This document shows positions 34,929-45,349 of a DNA stretch of 64,000 nucleotides, in pieces. Position numbers and translations under genes: made by a program. The notes beneath the pieces are model-generated. The model made no database searches. It was given only the letters and a program-made list of their open reading frames with translations, and was not told the origin of the DNA. This DNA is from Marinobacterium_A aestuariivivens (GTDB lineage Bacteria; Pseudomonadota; Gammaproteobacteria; Pseudomonadales; Balneatricaceae), in assembly GCF_042661465.1 (NCBI RefSeq), contig NZ_JBHSWE010000001.1:496001-560000 (forward strand). Direction: 5' to 3'. Position 1 is the stretch's first letter; every line of letters starts with the position of its first letter.

Positions 34929-35538
34929 TCGAACTCTACACCTGGAGCACCCCCAATGGCCGCAAGGTTTCCATTATGCTGGAGGCGGTCCGGCTGCCCT
35001 ACCGGGTCCACCCCATCGACATCTCCTCCGGCGACCAGTTCGACGAAGCCTTTCTCGAAATCAGCCCGAACAACCGGATTCCGGCCATCCGCGACCCGGA
35101 AGGCCCCGACGGCTCACCGATCGAACTGTTCGAAAGCGGCGCCATTCTGATCTACCTGGCGGACAAGACCGGGCTCTTTCTGCCCCAGGAGCCGTGCGCA
35201 CGCTACCGGGTACTGCAGTGGCTGATGTGGCAGATGGGCAACTTCGGCCCCTTCCTCGGCCAGGCCCACCACTTCAACCGCTTCGCCACCGAGCGGGTAC
35301 CCTACGCCATCGAACGCTATCGCAAGGAAGCCAACCGGCTCTGGGGGTGCTCGACAAACAGCTGACCGGCCGCGACTTCGTCGCCGATGACCTGAGCATC
35401 GCCGATTTCGCCATCTATCCCTGGTGCGCCCGCTATGAATTCCAGGAGATCGATCCCGAGCGCTATCCCAATGTGCGGGACTACATGAAGCGCATGGAGC
35501 ATATCGAGTTCGTTCAGCGCGGCATGCAGGTGCCTTAA
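34925..35538 (+). CDS. Glutathione S-transferase, YfcG/Nu-class type (apparent frameshift)
   Basis: About 204 aa after repair. The thioredoxin-like domain starts IELYTWSTPNGRKVSIMLEA and contains NNRIPAIRDP and the glutathione-contact ESGAILIYLADKTG. The helical domain follows. The frame breaks at G5 35343-35347; adding one G gives RLWGVLDKQL, then FVADDLSIADFAIYPWCARY. The TPNG motif is that of YfcG/YghU disulfide-bond oxidoreductases. Confidence 0.9.
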
Positions 35539-35569
35539 AAGCAGTCGACAATTTCCAGTAAACAGCCCG

Positions 35570-35704
35570 TAGGGTGGAATGAGCCTGCGAATTCCACCGG
35601 TGTTTTCGGATCACTCCCGCCACCTCCGGTGGAGCGCCACCCGGTGGAACGCCACCCGGTGGAACGCCACCCGGTGGAATTCGCTTCGCTCATTCCACCC
35701 TACA
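35570..35704. repeat. Dispersed GTAGGGTGGAATGAG palindrome with 15-bp tandem repeats (inverted orientation)
   Basis: GTAGGGTGGAATGAGCC at the left, CGCTCATTCCACCCTAC at the right. Three copies of CCGGTGGA-CGCCAC lie at 35626-35670. The 15-mer is the reverse complement of the one at 25696-25755, so the two elements are the same type in opposite directions. Confidence 0.85.
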
Positions 35705-35753
35705 CTATAGGGATGAGTGAACGCGGCGGCCGGACCGCCGGGAGGGTATCGAA

Positions 35754-36874
35754 ATGCTGATTGGCGTTCCCAGAGAGATCAAGAACAACGAATTCAGGAT
35801 CGGTATGACACCGTCCGGCGTGCGCGAACTGGTGCAGGCCGGGCATCAGGTGATGATCGAAACGGAGGGCGGCCTGGCCATCGGCCTGACCGACCAGGCC
35901 TATCGGGATGCCGGCGCCCGCATCGCCGACAGTGCCCGGGAGATCTTCGACAGTGCCGAGATGATCGTCAAGGTGAAGGAACCCCAGCCCGACGAATGCC
36001 GCATGCTGCGCCCGGACCAGGTGCTGTTCACCTATCTTCATCTGGCGCCCGACCCCGAGCAGACCCGCCTGCTGCTGGCGTCCGGCGCCATTGCCATCGC
36101 CTACGAGACGGTGACCAGCCCCCGCGGCGGCCTGCCGCTGCTGGCGCCGATGAGCGAAGTCGCCGGCCGGATGTCGATCCAGGCCGGCGCCCATGCCCTG
36201 GAGCGGGCCCAGGGCGGCCGCGGCGTGCTGCTGGGCGGGGTGCCGGCGTGGCGCCGGGCAAGGTGGTGATTATCGGCGGCGGCGTCGTCGGCGTGAATGC
36301 CGCCCGCATGGCCCTGGGCCTCGGCGCCGACGTCACCGTGCTGGATCGCTCACTGCCGCGCCTGGCGCAGCTCGACGACCTGTTCGGGCCACGCCTGAAA
36401 ACCCTGTACTCCAACGCACATGCGATCGAGGAACAGGTGAGTGCGGCGGACCTGGTGATCGGCGCCGTGCTGATCCCCGGCGCGGCGGCGCCGAAACTGG
36501 TCTCCCGCCCGATGCTCGCCAGCATGACCCGCGGCAGCGTGCTGGTGGATGTCGCCATCGACCAGGGCGGCTGTTTCGAGACCTCGAAACCGACCACCCA
36601 CCAGGACCCCATCTTCGAAGTCGACGGCATCAATCACTACTGCGTTGCCAATATGCCCGGCGCCGTGGCCCATACCTCGACCTTCGCCCTGACCAACGCC
36701 ACCCTGCCGTTCGTGATGGCGCTGGCCGAAAAGGGCCATCGTCAGGCGCTGCTGGACGACGAGCATCTGCGCAACGGGCTCAATATTCACCGCGGCAAGG
36801 TAACCTACCGGGCGGTCAGCGAGGCATTGGGTTACGACTACGAGCCGGCCGAGATGGCGCTGGGGATGGCGTGA
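35754..36874 (+). CDS. ald: Alanine dehydrogenase (apparent frameshift)
   Basis: About 373 aa after repair. Converts L-alanine to pyruvate and ammonia with NAD+. The N-terminus MLIGVPREIKNNEFRIGMTP and the catalytic KVKEPQPDE, TYLHLAPD are typical. The break at ~36245 (CCGGCGTGG; one more G) restores GGVPGVAPGKVVIIGGGVVG and the NAD-binding fold ADVTVLDRS; later NMPGAVAHTSTFALTNATLP is diagnostic. It is preceded by a repeat and a GGAGGG ribosome site. Confidence 0.93.
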
Positions 36875-36894
36875 CGCGTTACGCGTTGCCTTGC

Positions 36895-37040
36895 GGTGCG
36901 GTTCGCTGTACTCACCAGTCGGTGCGGTGCGCTGCGCTTACCAGCACCCTACAAGGCCGGCGACGAGACGTAGGATGCCGCTGAACGAAGTGATGCGCAC
37001 CGAAAACGGGTGACAGGTGACGCGTTACGCGTCACCCATT
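36895..37040. repeat. Mixed GCAGCGCACC / GTGACGCGTTACGCG repeats at the mtnK 3' end
   Basis: Holds GGTGCGGTTCGCTGTACTCA, GTGCGGTGCGCTGCGCTTAC, CAGCACCCTAC, ACGTAGGATGCCGCTGAACG and GTGACGCGTTACGCGTCACC. The last ~27 codons of mtnK are translated from its right part. Confidence 0.7.
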
Positions 37041-38229
37041 CCCTGATCCGCTCGAGCACCGCCTCGATGCTGTCGAATGCGCGGCGCTCGAGAATCAGTG
37101 TCCGGCCAAGACGCAATGCCAGGGTTTCGGCCTGGGCGCGCTGCTGCGCATCCTCGATCGCTTCCAGGTCCAGCACATGGGCCAGGCCGATGGTACGACG
37201 AATCAGCTCGGTACCGGCATAGCCGAGGCTGTCGGCCAGCAGGTCGGCCAGCAGGGCCTCGCGGTAGGCCGGCAGATCCAGCGACGGATCGGCCGTATGG
37301 GCCTCCATATGGCCGAGGAACCGGCCCGAGAAGGTATTCCAGAAGGTCGCGACGGCCTGCAGCAGCCACTCGCGATAGGCCTGCCGCTCGGCATCGTCGC
37401 CCGGCAGCTGCGACTGACCGGCATAGTTGAGCAGCAGATTGCCGATCAGGCTGCCGACGTCGAAACCGATCGGACCGAAATAGGCGAATTCCGGATCGAT
37501 GACCCGGGTGCCTTCGGCATTGGCGAATACGGAACCGGAATGCAGGTCGCCGTGCACCAGGGCTTCGGCCGCGCAGAGGAACCTGTGCTTGAGGCGGGCC
37601 ACTTCCAGCTTCAGCGGCTCGTCGCTCCAGAGCGCCTCGGCCTCACTATGGATCAACGGATTGATATTGTTGCGTTCATGGTCGCAATAGGGGTCCCAGA
37701 AGAACAGATCCTCGGTGATCTTGCACAGATCCGGATTGATGAAGCGCGCCACCATCTCTTTCTTGCGGTGGGCGTCAAGATAGAGGTCCGAGGTGTGGAA
37801 CAGGGTATCGGCGCAAAAGCGCCCGAGCTGGTCGGCCAGATGCGGCAGCCTGGCCCGGGCCACCAGGGCATGACGCAGGTTTTCGTAGGCGCCGATATCC
37901 TCCATCACGATCGCCGAGCGGTCGGCGTCGAAGTGGTAGACCTTGGGCACCAGGTCCGGACAGTAATCGGCCTCCAGCATCAGCGCCTCGGCTTCGATGC
38001 GGATGCGGTCCTGGGACAGCGGCCAGCCTTCGCCGATAATGCGTACATAGGGCAGCGCCTGCTTGATAATGACGCTGGCACCGCCCGGCTCGAATACGCG
38101 GAAAACGAAATTGATGTTGCCGTCGCCGATCTCTTCCACGTTCAGGGTTGCGCCCGCTTCGAACTGGCCCGAATGGCGGCGTGCGAAATCGATCACTTCG
38201 GCGTCACCGGCGAATTTGCAGTCGGTCAT
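36949..38229 (-). CDS. mtnK: Methylthioribose kinase with repeat-derived C-terminus
   Basis: 426 aa. Phosphorylates 5-methylthioribose at C1 in methionine salvage. APH-like kinase signs: NFVFRVFEPGGASVIIKQALPYV, the catalytic HGDLHSGSVF, then the metal-binding VIDPEFAYFGPIGFDVG. The usual end is at about residue 400 (RIREWV). The last ~27 residues come from a dispersed GTGACGCGTTACGCG repeat and should not matter for activity. Divergent from mtnA across 209 bases that hold a partial GTAG-type repeat. Confidence 0.94.
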   Translation of the reverse strand: MTDCKFAGDAEVIDFARRHSGQFEAGATLNVEEIGDGNINFVFRVFEPGGASVIIKQALPYVRIIGEGWPLSQDRIRIEAEALMLEADYCPDLVPKVYHFDADRSAIVMEDIGAYENLRHALVARARLPHLADQLGRFCADTLFHTSDLYLDAHRKKEMVARFINPDLCKITEDLFFWDPYCDHERNNINPLIHSEAEALWSDEPLKLEVARLKHRFLCAAEALVHGDLHSGSVFANAEGTRVIDPEFAYFGPIGFDVGSLIGNLLLNYAGQSQLPGDDAERQAYREWLLQAVATFWNTFSGRFLGHMEAHTADPSLDLPAYREALLADLLADSLGYAGTELIRRTIGLAHVLDLEAIEDAQQRAQAETLALRLGRTLILERRAFDSIEAVLERIREWVTRNASPVTRFRCASLRSAASYVSSPAL

Positions 38230-38304
38230 GGATTCTGCCCGTCAGATAGGGTTGAAAAGTGGCTATAGAAGCAAATCACAATCAATACAGCAAGCTAAGA
38301 GGCC

Positions 38305-38352
38305 GTAGCCTGGAATGAGCGAAGCGAATTCCGGGTTCCGAATTCCGGGGTT
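38305..38352. repeat. Dispersed GTAGCCTGGAATGAG element between mtnK and mtnA
   Basis: CCGTAGCCTGGAATGAGCGA followed by AGCGAATTCCGGGTTCC and a second ATTCCGGGG arm. It lies in the divergent promoter spacer. Confidence 0.75.
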
Positions 38353-38438
38353 CGATTTTAGGTTCTTGATGCTGTTGTCGACCGGGCCTCTTTGCTATCG
38401 TTAGCCTCCTCTTTAGCCATCCCCGCTGTGAAGACGCC

Positions 38439-39461
<1,023 letters not shown>

Positions 39462-39468
39462 TCGTGGC

Positions 39469-39491
39469 GCCGGGCTCTCTCGGGCCCGGCC
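39469..39491 (+). terminator. Hairpin after mtnA
   Basis: GCCGGGC-TCTCTCGG-GCCCGGC, a perfect 7-bp stem starting a few bases past the mtnA stop. There is no T run, so it is only a possible terminator. Confidence 0.4.
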
Positions 39492-39670
39492 GTCTCTCGA
39501 TCGCTACAAGCCAACTTATTGAATTTAAAGCTTTTTACAGCCACTCCCCCTGCAGCCGTCGGCCTGTGGCAACGCAATTCCCGTCATGATCCCGCTTTCC
39601 TGTCCCAGCCCCCGCCCAGCCACCACAAAACATCACTCAACCTTTTGTTTTTAAAGAAAATAAAAATAGC

Positions 39671-39686
39671 TGGCACGCGGTTTGAT
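39671..39686 (+). promoter_or_regulatory. Candidate sigma54 promoter of the second EF-hand gene
   Basis: TGGCACG-CGGT-TTGAT. The -24 box is a perfect TGGCACG with exact spacing; -12 has GA for GC. It is 61 bp upstream of the ATG at 39747. No perfect GlrR site was found upstream; the best is a 6-of-8 match at 39491. Confidence 0.5.
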
Positions 39687-39746
39687 TAAACCAGGGTGTT
39701 TTATCCAAAACTGTTTGATCCAAAACATCGTAGGAAGGAGATACCC

Positions 39747-39992
39747 ATGAAGAAAGTTGCAACCACGCTCGGTACAGCTCTGTTCATCGCTTCTGCCATG
39801 GTACACGCCAACCCGGTGGACGATCTGTTCCAGGGCGTCGACAGCAATCAGGACGGCAAGATCAGCCAGGCTGAAGCGGCGATCAATCCCGAACTGGAAG
39901 CCCAGTTCGCCGCCATCGACGTCAACCAAGACGGTTTCCTGACGCCGGACGAATTCCAGGTCGAATCCGGGGATCCGCAGGTCGAGGGCTAA
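39747..39992 (+). CDS. Small exported EF-hand protein (paralogue)
   Basis: 81 aa from ATG 39747 with an AAGGAG site at 39734. Signal peptide ending MVHA-NP. Two EF-hand loops: DSNQDGKISQAEA and DVNQDGFLTPDEF. It resembles the 18444 gene in size and plan and also follows a sigma54-like -24/-12 element, so the two may share regulation. It is a single gene after mtnA. Function unknown. Confidence 0.82.
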   Translation: MKKVATTLGTALFIASAMVHANPVDDLFQGVDSNQDGKISQAEAAINPELEAQFAAIDVNQDGFLTPDEFQVESGDPQVEG

Positions 39993-40181
39993 ACGCCGCT
40001 CATCCCGGTTTGATGCCGCCCGGCACAGCCACAGGGAAGGATCGACGGACTGATTCGCTTATCAGGAAGGGGGCACCCGCCACCACCCAGACCCTTCCAC
40101 CGTTGTCCTAGCAGGAGTCCAGGTGCCACGGATGGCACGGGTCAGGGACGACCCATTTTTCTTGCTGCGCTCATTGCCACC

Positions 40182-40583
40182 CTACAGCTCGATGCTGTCG
40201 ATCCAGGCCTGCTCGTCCGGCGTCAGATAGAGCTGCTCGCGCAGCTGAAGCGCCCAGTGCTCTCGGCCGACAAAGGACTCGAGCAGTGCGATTGCCAGCA
40301 CCCGCGCCGCCGGAACCGGGCTCCAGACCGCCGTATTCAGGCAGCGCCAGTGATGTGGATCCCGCCTGCCGGGCCTGCGTATCTGCTTCAGACAGCTGTC
40401 GCAGACCATGATGCAGTGTTCGAAATCCGCTTCGGAGCCGACCGGCGGCACCTCGTAGACCTTCAGGCTCACGCCCTGGGCGTCACAGAGCTCGCAATGG
40501 GCGCCGCAACGCCGCACCAGGTCCTTGCCGAACATCGACAGGCCGTGATGGCGCTCGTAATGTCGTTCATATCCCCTGGCCAT
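40182..40583 (-). CDS. PhnA/YjdM-like zinc-ribbon protein
   Basis: 133 aa from ATG 40583. After a short Arg/His-rich start (GYERHYERHHGL), CGAHCELCDAQGVSLKVYEV and the later CIMVCDSC form the two-CxxC zinc ribbon seen at the N-terminus of PhnA/YjdM proteins, which despite their name have no proven phosphonate role. The second half (HWRCLNTAVWSPVPAARVLA) is not diagnostic. The TAG stop lies in a GTAGGGTGGCAATGAG repeat. Expressed alone. Confidence 0.72.
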   Translation of the reverse strand: MARGYERHYERHHGLSMFGKDLVRRCGAHCELCDAQGVSLKVYEVPPVGSEADFEHCIMVCDSCLKQIRRPGRRDPHHWRCLNTAVWSPVPAARVLAIALLESFVGREHWALQLREQLYLTPDEQAWIDSIEL

Positions 40584-40635
40584 GATCCCATACTCGTTTG
40601 GAAGTGGTACTAAGCATAGTTCAGCTGAGGATAAT

Positions 40636-40672
40636 CGCAGGGTGGAATTCGCAGGCTCATTCCACCCTACAG
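40636..40672. repeat. Dispersed GTAGGGTGGAATGAG element at the ggt stop
   Basis: GGTGGAATTCGCAGGCTCAT then TCCACCCTAC on the plus strand. The minus-strand GTAGGG provides the ggt TAG stop. A sister copy at 40160-40186 provides the stop of the PhnA-like gene. Confidence 0.8.
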
Positions 40673-42405
40673 CCCCTTGGCGGACGAGGTGCTGCGGCGC
40701 GGATCGGCGCCGCCGTAGAGGGTGCCGTCCCCGGCCACCATGATCGACTGGATCGCCCCCATGGCGGATTTCTGCACCACCTCGTGGCCCATGCCCTGCA
40801 GCAGTGCGATGGTGTCCGGACTGATGCCCTGCTCGATGCGAAGCTCGTCCGGCAGCCACTGGTGATGCACCCGCGGCGCATTGACCGCGGCCTGGATATT
40901 GAGGTTGTGATCGATCACATTCATCAGCACCTGCAACGTGGTGGTGATGATGCGCGAACCGCCGGGGCTGCCGGTGACCAGGAAGTTCCTGCCATCCTTC
41001 TTGACGATGGTCGGCGACATCGAGCTGAGCATGCGCTTGTTGGGCTCGATCCTGTTGGCCTCGCCGCCGATCAGGCCATAGGCGTTCGGCACGCCCGGCT
41101 TGGCGCTGAAATCGTCCATCTCGTTGTTGAGCAGGAAGCCGGCACCGTCGACGACGATATGGGAGCCGTAACTGAAGTTGATGGTGTAGGTATTGGAGAC
41201 CGCATTGCCGAACTTGTCGACCACCGAAAAATGGGTGGTTTCGTTGCTCTCGTAGGGCGCGGGATCGCCGGGCCTGAGACTGGCGCTCGGCGTGGCCTTC
41301 ATCGGGTCGATCCCTTCACGCAGACTGGCAGCGTAATCCTTGGATATCAGGCCCGCGACCGGCACCTCGACGAAATCGGTATCGCCGAGGTACTGCGAAC
41401 GGTCGGCATAGGCCCGCTTCATCGCTTCGGCCATCAGGTGAAGGGTCCTGGCCGAGTTGTGGCCGCTCTCGGCAATCGGATAGCCCTCGAGAATGTTCAG
41501 GATCTGCACCACATGGGTACCGCCGGAGCTCGGCGGGCTCATCGAGTAGACGTCGTAGCCGCGGTAGCTGCCCTTGACCGGTTCGCGAATGGCGGGCTGG
41601 TAATTCTTCAGGTCCTCGTGGGAAATCAGGCCGCCGCCACGCTGCATCTGGGCGACGATCAGGTCGGCAGTCTCGCCTTCGTAGAAGCCCTTTACGCCCT
41701 GCTCGGCGATCCGCTTCAGAGTCGCGGCCAGGTCCTTCTGCACGAAGCGCTCGCCCGGCTCGTAGAAGCTGCCATCGGGCTTGAAGAACACTTTGCGACT
41801 GGACTCGAACTGCTGCAACCGTTCGGCGCTGCTGCGGATCCCCTCGGCGAAGCGCGGTGGGATGACGAAACCCTCCTCGGCCAGGCGGATGGCCGGTGCC
41901 GGGCCTCGGCCAGCGACAGCGTACCGTAGCGCTCCAGCGCCAGCGCCAGGCCCGCAACGGTGCCGGGCACCCCGGCGGCCAGATGGGAATAGCGGCTCCG
42001 GTCGCTGTCGACGTTGCCCTCGGCATCGAGGAACATGTCGCGGCTCGCCGCTGCGGGCGCTTTCTCGCGGTAGTCGATCGCGACGACCTCCTCCTTCTGT
42101 TCGGACGATACCAGCATAAAGCCGCCACCGCCGATATTGCCCGAACGCGGCTGGGTGACCGCCAGCGCAAAGGCCGCCGTAACCGCCGCATCGATGGCGT
42201 TGCCGCCCGCTTCCAGCACCTTCAGCGCTTCGTCGGTCGCCAGGTAGTGACTGGTCACGACCATGCCGTTGCGGGCTTCGACAGGCACGCTGCGATCGCC
42301 CTCGAGGATCGGCTGCGCCGACAGCGAGGTCGCTAAGACGAGGGAGGCGCCGACGGCGAAGGCGCGCCGGGACAGGTTGGACAGCGAGGTAATGGATAGC
42401 CGCAT
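40667..42405 (-). CDS. ggt: Gamma-glutamyltranspeptidase (apparent frameshift)
   Basis: About 579 aa. Cleaves glutathione and other gamma-glutamyl compounds in the periplasm. Signal peptide ends near SLSA-QP; the start ATG 42405 has AAAGGAGAT upstream. Large subunit: GGNAIDAAVTAAFALAV and GNIGGGGFMLV. The frame breaks at 41901-41903 (one more base gives SLAEAPAPAIRLAEEGF). The autoprocessing site is ESNETTHFSVVDKFGNAVS, with the nucleophilic Thr starting the small subunit; SSMSPTIV and GSPGGSRIITT follow. Its TAG stop is in a dispersed repeat. Confidence 0.93.
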
Positions 42406-42448
42406 CTCGATCTCCTTTCATTGGCCAGGGAAGGTCCATTGGATACAG

Positions 42449-42563
42449 CGTAGTCTGGAATGAGCCCAGGGCGAATTCCGGGAGGGGAAAACCGGAAAAA
42501 AGGCCCCAGCCGTCGTGCCCCCTGTCGGAATTCGCCCCTTCGGGGCATCATTCCAACGTACAT
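42449..42563. repeat. Dispersed repeat pair between ggt and mtnD
   Basis: CGTAGTCTGGAATGAGCCCA with GGGCGAATTCCGGG at the left; CGGAATTCGCCCCTTCGGGG and CATCATTCCAACGTAC at the right. Together they form a long imperfect palindrome. Confidence 0.8.
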
Positions 42564-42570
42564 CGAGGTT

Positions 42571-43116
42571 TCAGGCGTCGAACTTCGGGAAACGCTCGGC
42601 GATATCGTTGCCGGTGAAGTTGGCGACCCAGCCTTCCGGGTTGTTGAACAGCCGGATGGCGGTAAAGCGCGGTTCAGGCCCCATATCGAACCAGTGGGTG
42701 GTGTTGGCCGGAACGGAGATCAGGTCATTCCTGCTGCACAGCACCTGGTACACCTTGCCTTCGGAGTGCAGATAGAACATGCCCTCGCCGTCGACGAAAA
42801 ACCGCACTTCGTCCTCGCTGTGGGTGTGTTCGCTGAGGAACTTCTGCCGGAACTCGTCCTTCTGCGGATGGTCCGCCGTCATGCTGACGACATCGACAGT
42901 GACATAGCCCTCGGATTCTTTCAGGCGCCGGATCTCGGCGTCGTAGGCCGCCATGATCTCATCCGGGTCCATGCCCGGCGTGATCTCGCGGTCGGCCTGC
43001 CAGCGCTCGAAACGCACGCCGATCCCGTTCAGAGCCGCGGCGATCTCGTCGCCCTGTTCGCTCTGAAGCAGCGGCTGCTGCGGATTGTCTTCGCGGTAAA
43101 CGGTAATCGCACTCAT
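42571..43116 (-). CDS. mtnD: Acireductone dioxygenase
   Basis: 181 aa. Oxidises acireductone to KMTB and formate (Fe form) in methionine salvage. Cupin metal site: SEHTHSEDEVRFFVDGEGMFYL supplies the H-x-H and Glu ligands; HWFDMGPEPRFTAIRLF gives the last His. Forms an operon with mtnC (spacing ~20 nt) and mtnB on the minus strand. Confidence 0.96.
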   Translation of the reverse strand: MSAITVYREDNPQQPLLQSEQGDEIAAALNGIGVRFERWQADREITPGMDPDEIMAAYDAEIRRLKESEGYVTVDVVSMTADHPQKDEFRQKFLSEHTHSEDEVRFFVDGEGMFYLHSEGKVYQVLCSRNDLISVPANTTHWFDMGPEPRFTAIRLFNNPEGWVANFTGNDIAERFPKFDA

Positions 43117-43135
43117 CGTGAATCCTCTGCTCAGA

Positions 43136-43813
43136 TCAGACGGTTATTTCATCGAAACGCTGCACCACCGGGTGGCCAGCCGCTTCGGGCTGTTCGTCGC
43201 GGGCCAGCAGGCAGGTACCCAGGCCCGCGTCACGCGCGGCATCCAGCTCCTCGACCACATCGGACAGGAACAGAATCTCTTCGGCCGGACAGCCGATCGA
43301 GGCCGCAATCTGACGATAGGAATCGGCGTCGCGCTTGGGTCCCGTGTTGGTATCGAAATAGCCGCTGAACAGCGGCGTCAGGTCGCCGAAGTCGCTGTAG
43401 CCGAACAGCAGCTGCTGTGCCTTGACCGAGCCGGACGAGAAGACATAAAGACGGATGCCCGAGTCGTGCCAGCGGCGCAGGTACTCGCAGGCATCCTCGT
43501 ACAGATGCCCCTTGAAATCCCCCTTGCGGTAGCCTTCGACCCAGATCAGGCCCTGCAGCGCCTTCAGCGGCGTAACCTTGCGGTCCTGTTCGATCCAGTG
43601 GCGAAAGGCGCCTATCAGTGTTTCGAGGTCGGCTTCCATGTCGCCGAGCTCTTCCCGCGCCTGTTCGAGAATCGATTCGATCGCGGCCTCCCCGGCATGC
43701 TCGCGCAGATAGGCCGGCAGTTTTTCGTAGGCGTAGGGGAACAGCACCCGATGCACGAACTGGATATCGGTCGTGGTGCCTTCAATATCGGTCAGGATGG
43801 CCGTGGTGGTCAT
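43136..43813 (-). CDS. mtnC: Enolase-phosphatase E1
   Basis: 225 aa HAD-family enzyme that enolises and dephosphorylates DK-MTP-1-P to acireductone. Motif I TDIEGTTTDIQFV at the N-terminus, motif II YVFSSGSVKAQQLLFGYS, and motif III with FLSDVVEELDAARDAGL near the end. It overlaps the mtnB stop by four bases, so it is translated with it. Confidence 0.96.
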   Translation of the reverse strand: MTTTAILTDIEGTTTDIQFVHRVLFPYAYEKLPAYLREHAGEAAIESILEQAREELGDMEADLETLIGAFRHWIEQDRKVTPLKALQGLIWVEGYRKGDFKGHLYEDACEYLRRWHDSGIRLYVFSSGSVKAQQLLFGYSDFGDLTPLFSGYFDTNTGPKRDADSYRQIAASIGCPAEEILFLSDVVEELDAARDAGLGTCLLARDEQPEAAGHPVVQRFDEITV

Positions 43814-44424
43814 ACAGGGGCTCCGAGACGTTTCATTTCCAGGACACAGGCGAAGAGGAATTCCAGCCCTTCGAGGTGGCGTCGGGCTTCGTTCATGTCA
43901 CGGCCCCAGGCATAGAGCCCGTGTCCGCGCACCAGCAGGCCCCAGCTCAACGGCGCCTGGTCCCAGCGCTCGGTGACGGCAGCGGCCAGCGCCTGCATAT
44001 CCTGGGTATTGTCGAACAGGGCGATGCGGATGGCTTCGTCGTGTGTCAGGTTGCCGGACAGCGACTTCTGCATCTCGAACCCCTCGATCTCGAGCCAGTC
44101 GCCGGCCGTCAGCCGCGACAGCACGGTGCTGTTGACCGAATGGGTATGCAGCACCGCACCGATACCGGCATCGAGACGGTACAGGCAGCAATGCAGCAGG
44201 GTTTCGGCCGAGGGGCGCAGATCGCTGTCCAGCACCCTGCCTTCCAGATCCACGCGCAGCAGGTCCTGCCCGGTCAGATGACCCTTGTGCCGCCCCGAGG
44301 CGGTAATCAGCGCAGCGTTGTCACCGCTGCGCTGCGAGAAGTTGCCGCCGGTGGCCGGGCACCAGCCCTGCGCATCGATCCAGCGGCCGGCATCGAGGAT
44401 GTCCTCGGTGGGAAGTGTGCTCAT
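43810..44424 (-). CDS. mtnB: Methylthioribulose-1-phosphate dehydratase
   Basis: 204 aa class II aldolase-like zinc enzyme. Motifs: WCPATGGNFSQRSGDNAALI (substrate loop), the zinc His pair in LHTHSVNSTVLSRL, and RGHGLYAWGRDMNEARRHLE. First gene of the mtnB-mtnC-mtnD operon. The order B-C-D follows pathway order. Confidence 0.95.
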   Translation of the reverse strand: MSTLPTEDILDAGRWIDAQGWCPATGGNFSQRSGDNAALITASGRHKGHLTGQDLLRVDLEGRVLDSDLRPSAETLLHCCLYRLDAGIGAVLHTHSVNSTVLSRLTAGDWLEIEGFEMQKSLSGNLTHDEAIRIALFDNTQDMQALAAAVTERWDQAPLSWGLLVRGHGLYAWGRDMNEARRHLEGLEFLFACVLEMKRLGAPV

Positions 44425-44529
44425 TCCACGCCTGTCTTTCAGTTGTCAGTCAAAGCCCGGATCCGCAGTGGATTCCCGCGGCAGGGCCGATAGTGTACGG
44501 GATTTGGCCGAGACGGCGAAAGCCTGTCG

Positions 44530-44558
44530 GTGACGGGTTACGCGTCACCCGTCACGCC
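44530..44558. repeat. GTGACGGGTTACGCGTCACCC repeat at the omega-amidase 3' end
   Basis: GTGACGGGTTACGCGTCACC, then CGTCACGCCC. The minus-strand TAA inside it is the repaired stop of the omega-amidase gene. Confidence 0.65.
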
Positions 44559-45349
44559 CATCAGATGGAATTCATCCGCATCCTGCCAGGCAGGGAAGAC
44601 TTCACGGAAACGGACCAGCTCAGCGGCATCGAGGGTCTTGGTCGCCACGAAGGCCTCAGCCGCCGGACGGTCGATAACGGCCACGCCCTTGAAATCCACC
44701 AGCATCGAGTCACCGCTGTAGTCGAGACCCTTGGCGTCCTGGCCGATGCGATTGACACCGGCGACGTAACAGAGGTTCTCGACCGCCCGGGCCTGGAGCA
44801 GAATCCGCCAGGGTGGCGCCGCGGCGCCGGCCAGTTGGCGACGCAGAGCAGCAGGTCATAGTCGTTGCGATTGCGCAGGAAGACCGGAAAACGCAGGTCA
44901 TAGCACACGCTTGGCAGAATGCGCCAACCGCGGTACTCGATCAGCACCCGGCGCTCGCCCGGGGCGTAATGCTCGTGCTCGCCGGCCATGCGGAACAGGT
45001 GGCGCTTGTCGTAATGTTGGTGGCGGCCGTCCGGTTCGACGAACAGCAGCCGGTTGACAGGCCCACGCTCCGTCGCCGTCACGACACTGCCGCAGATCGC
45101 CGCACCGAGGCGGGCCGCCTGCTCGCGCAGCCAGGCCAGGGTCGGCCCCGCCTCCGGCTCGGCCAGCCCTTCGGGTGCCATTGTGAAACCGGTGGTGAAC
45201 ATCTCCGGCAGCACCACCAGGTCGGTGGTGCCGGGAAGCGGTGCCAGAAGGGACTCGAAGTGACGCCGGTTGGCGTCCGGGTCCTGCCAGTGCAGTGGCG
45301 CCTGTACCAGGCTGACGCGAAGATCGTCTGTCGGATTCAGATGCTGCAT
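44538..45349 (-). CDS. yafV: Omega-amidase, carbon-nitrogen hydrolase (YafV/Nit2 type; apparent frameshift)
   Basis: About 270 aa. Hydrolyses 2-oxoglutaramate/2-oxosuccinamate formed by glutamine-type transaminases. The E-K-C triad is visible: Glu in VVLPEMFTTGF, Lys in YDKRHLFRMAG, Cys in PSVCYDLRFPVFLR. The break at GGG 44811-44813 is cured by one base, giving RHPWRILLQARAVENLCYVA and GVNRIGQD. It starts inside the last codons of the aminotransferase gene (13-base overlap), so the two are coupled and together finish methionine salvage from KMTB. Confidence 0.92.

Noticed and set aside
39491..39508. GlrR site before the second EF-hand gene
   Set aside because: CGTC-N10-TACA is only 6 of 8 and lies 180 bp from the -24 box. 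Not enough to call.
44898..45336. Fusion of the aminotransferase with a C-terminal extension
   Set aside because: The extension is the omega-amidase gene read in the wrong frame after a one-base loss at ~45369. The natural end is TLEEAAQRLCSI.
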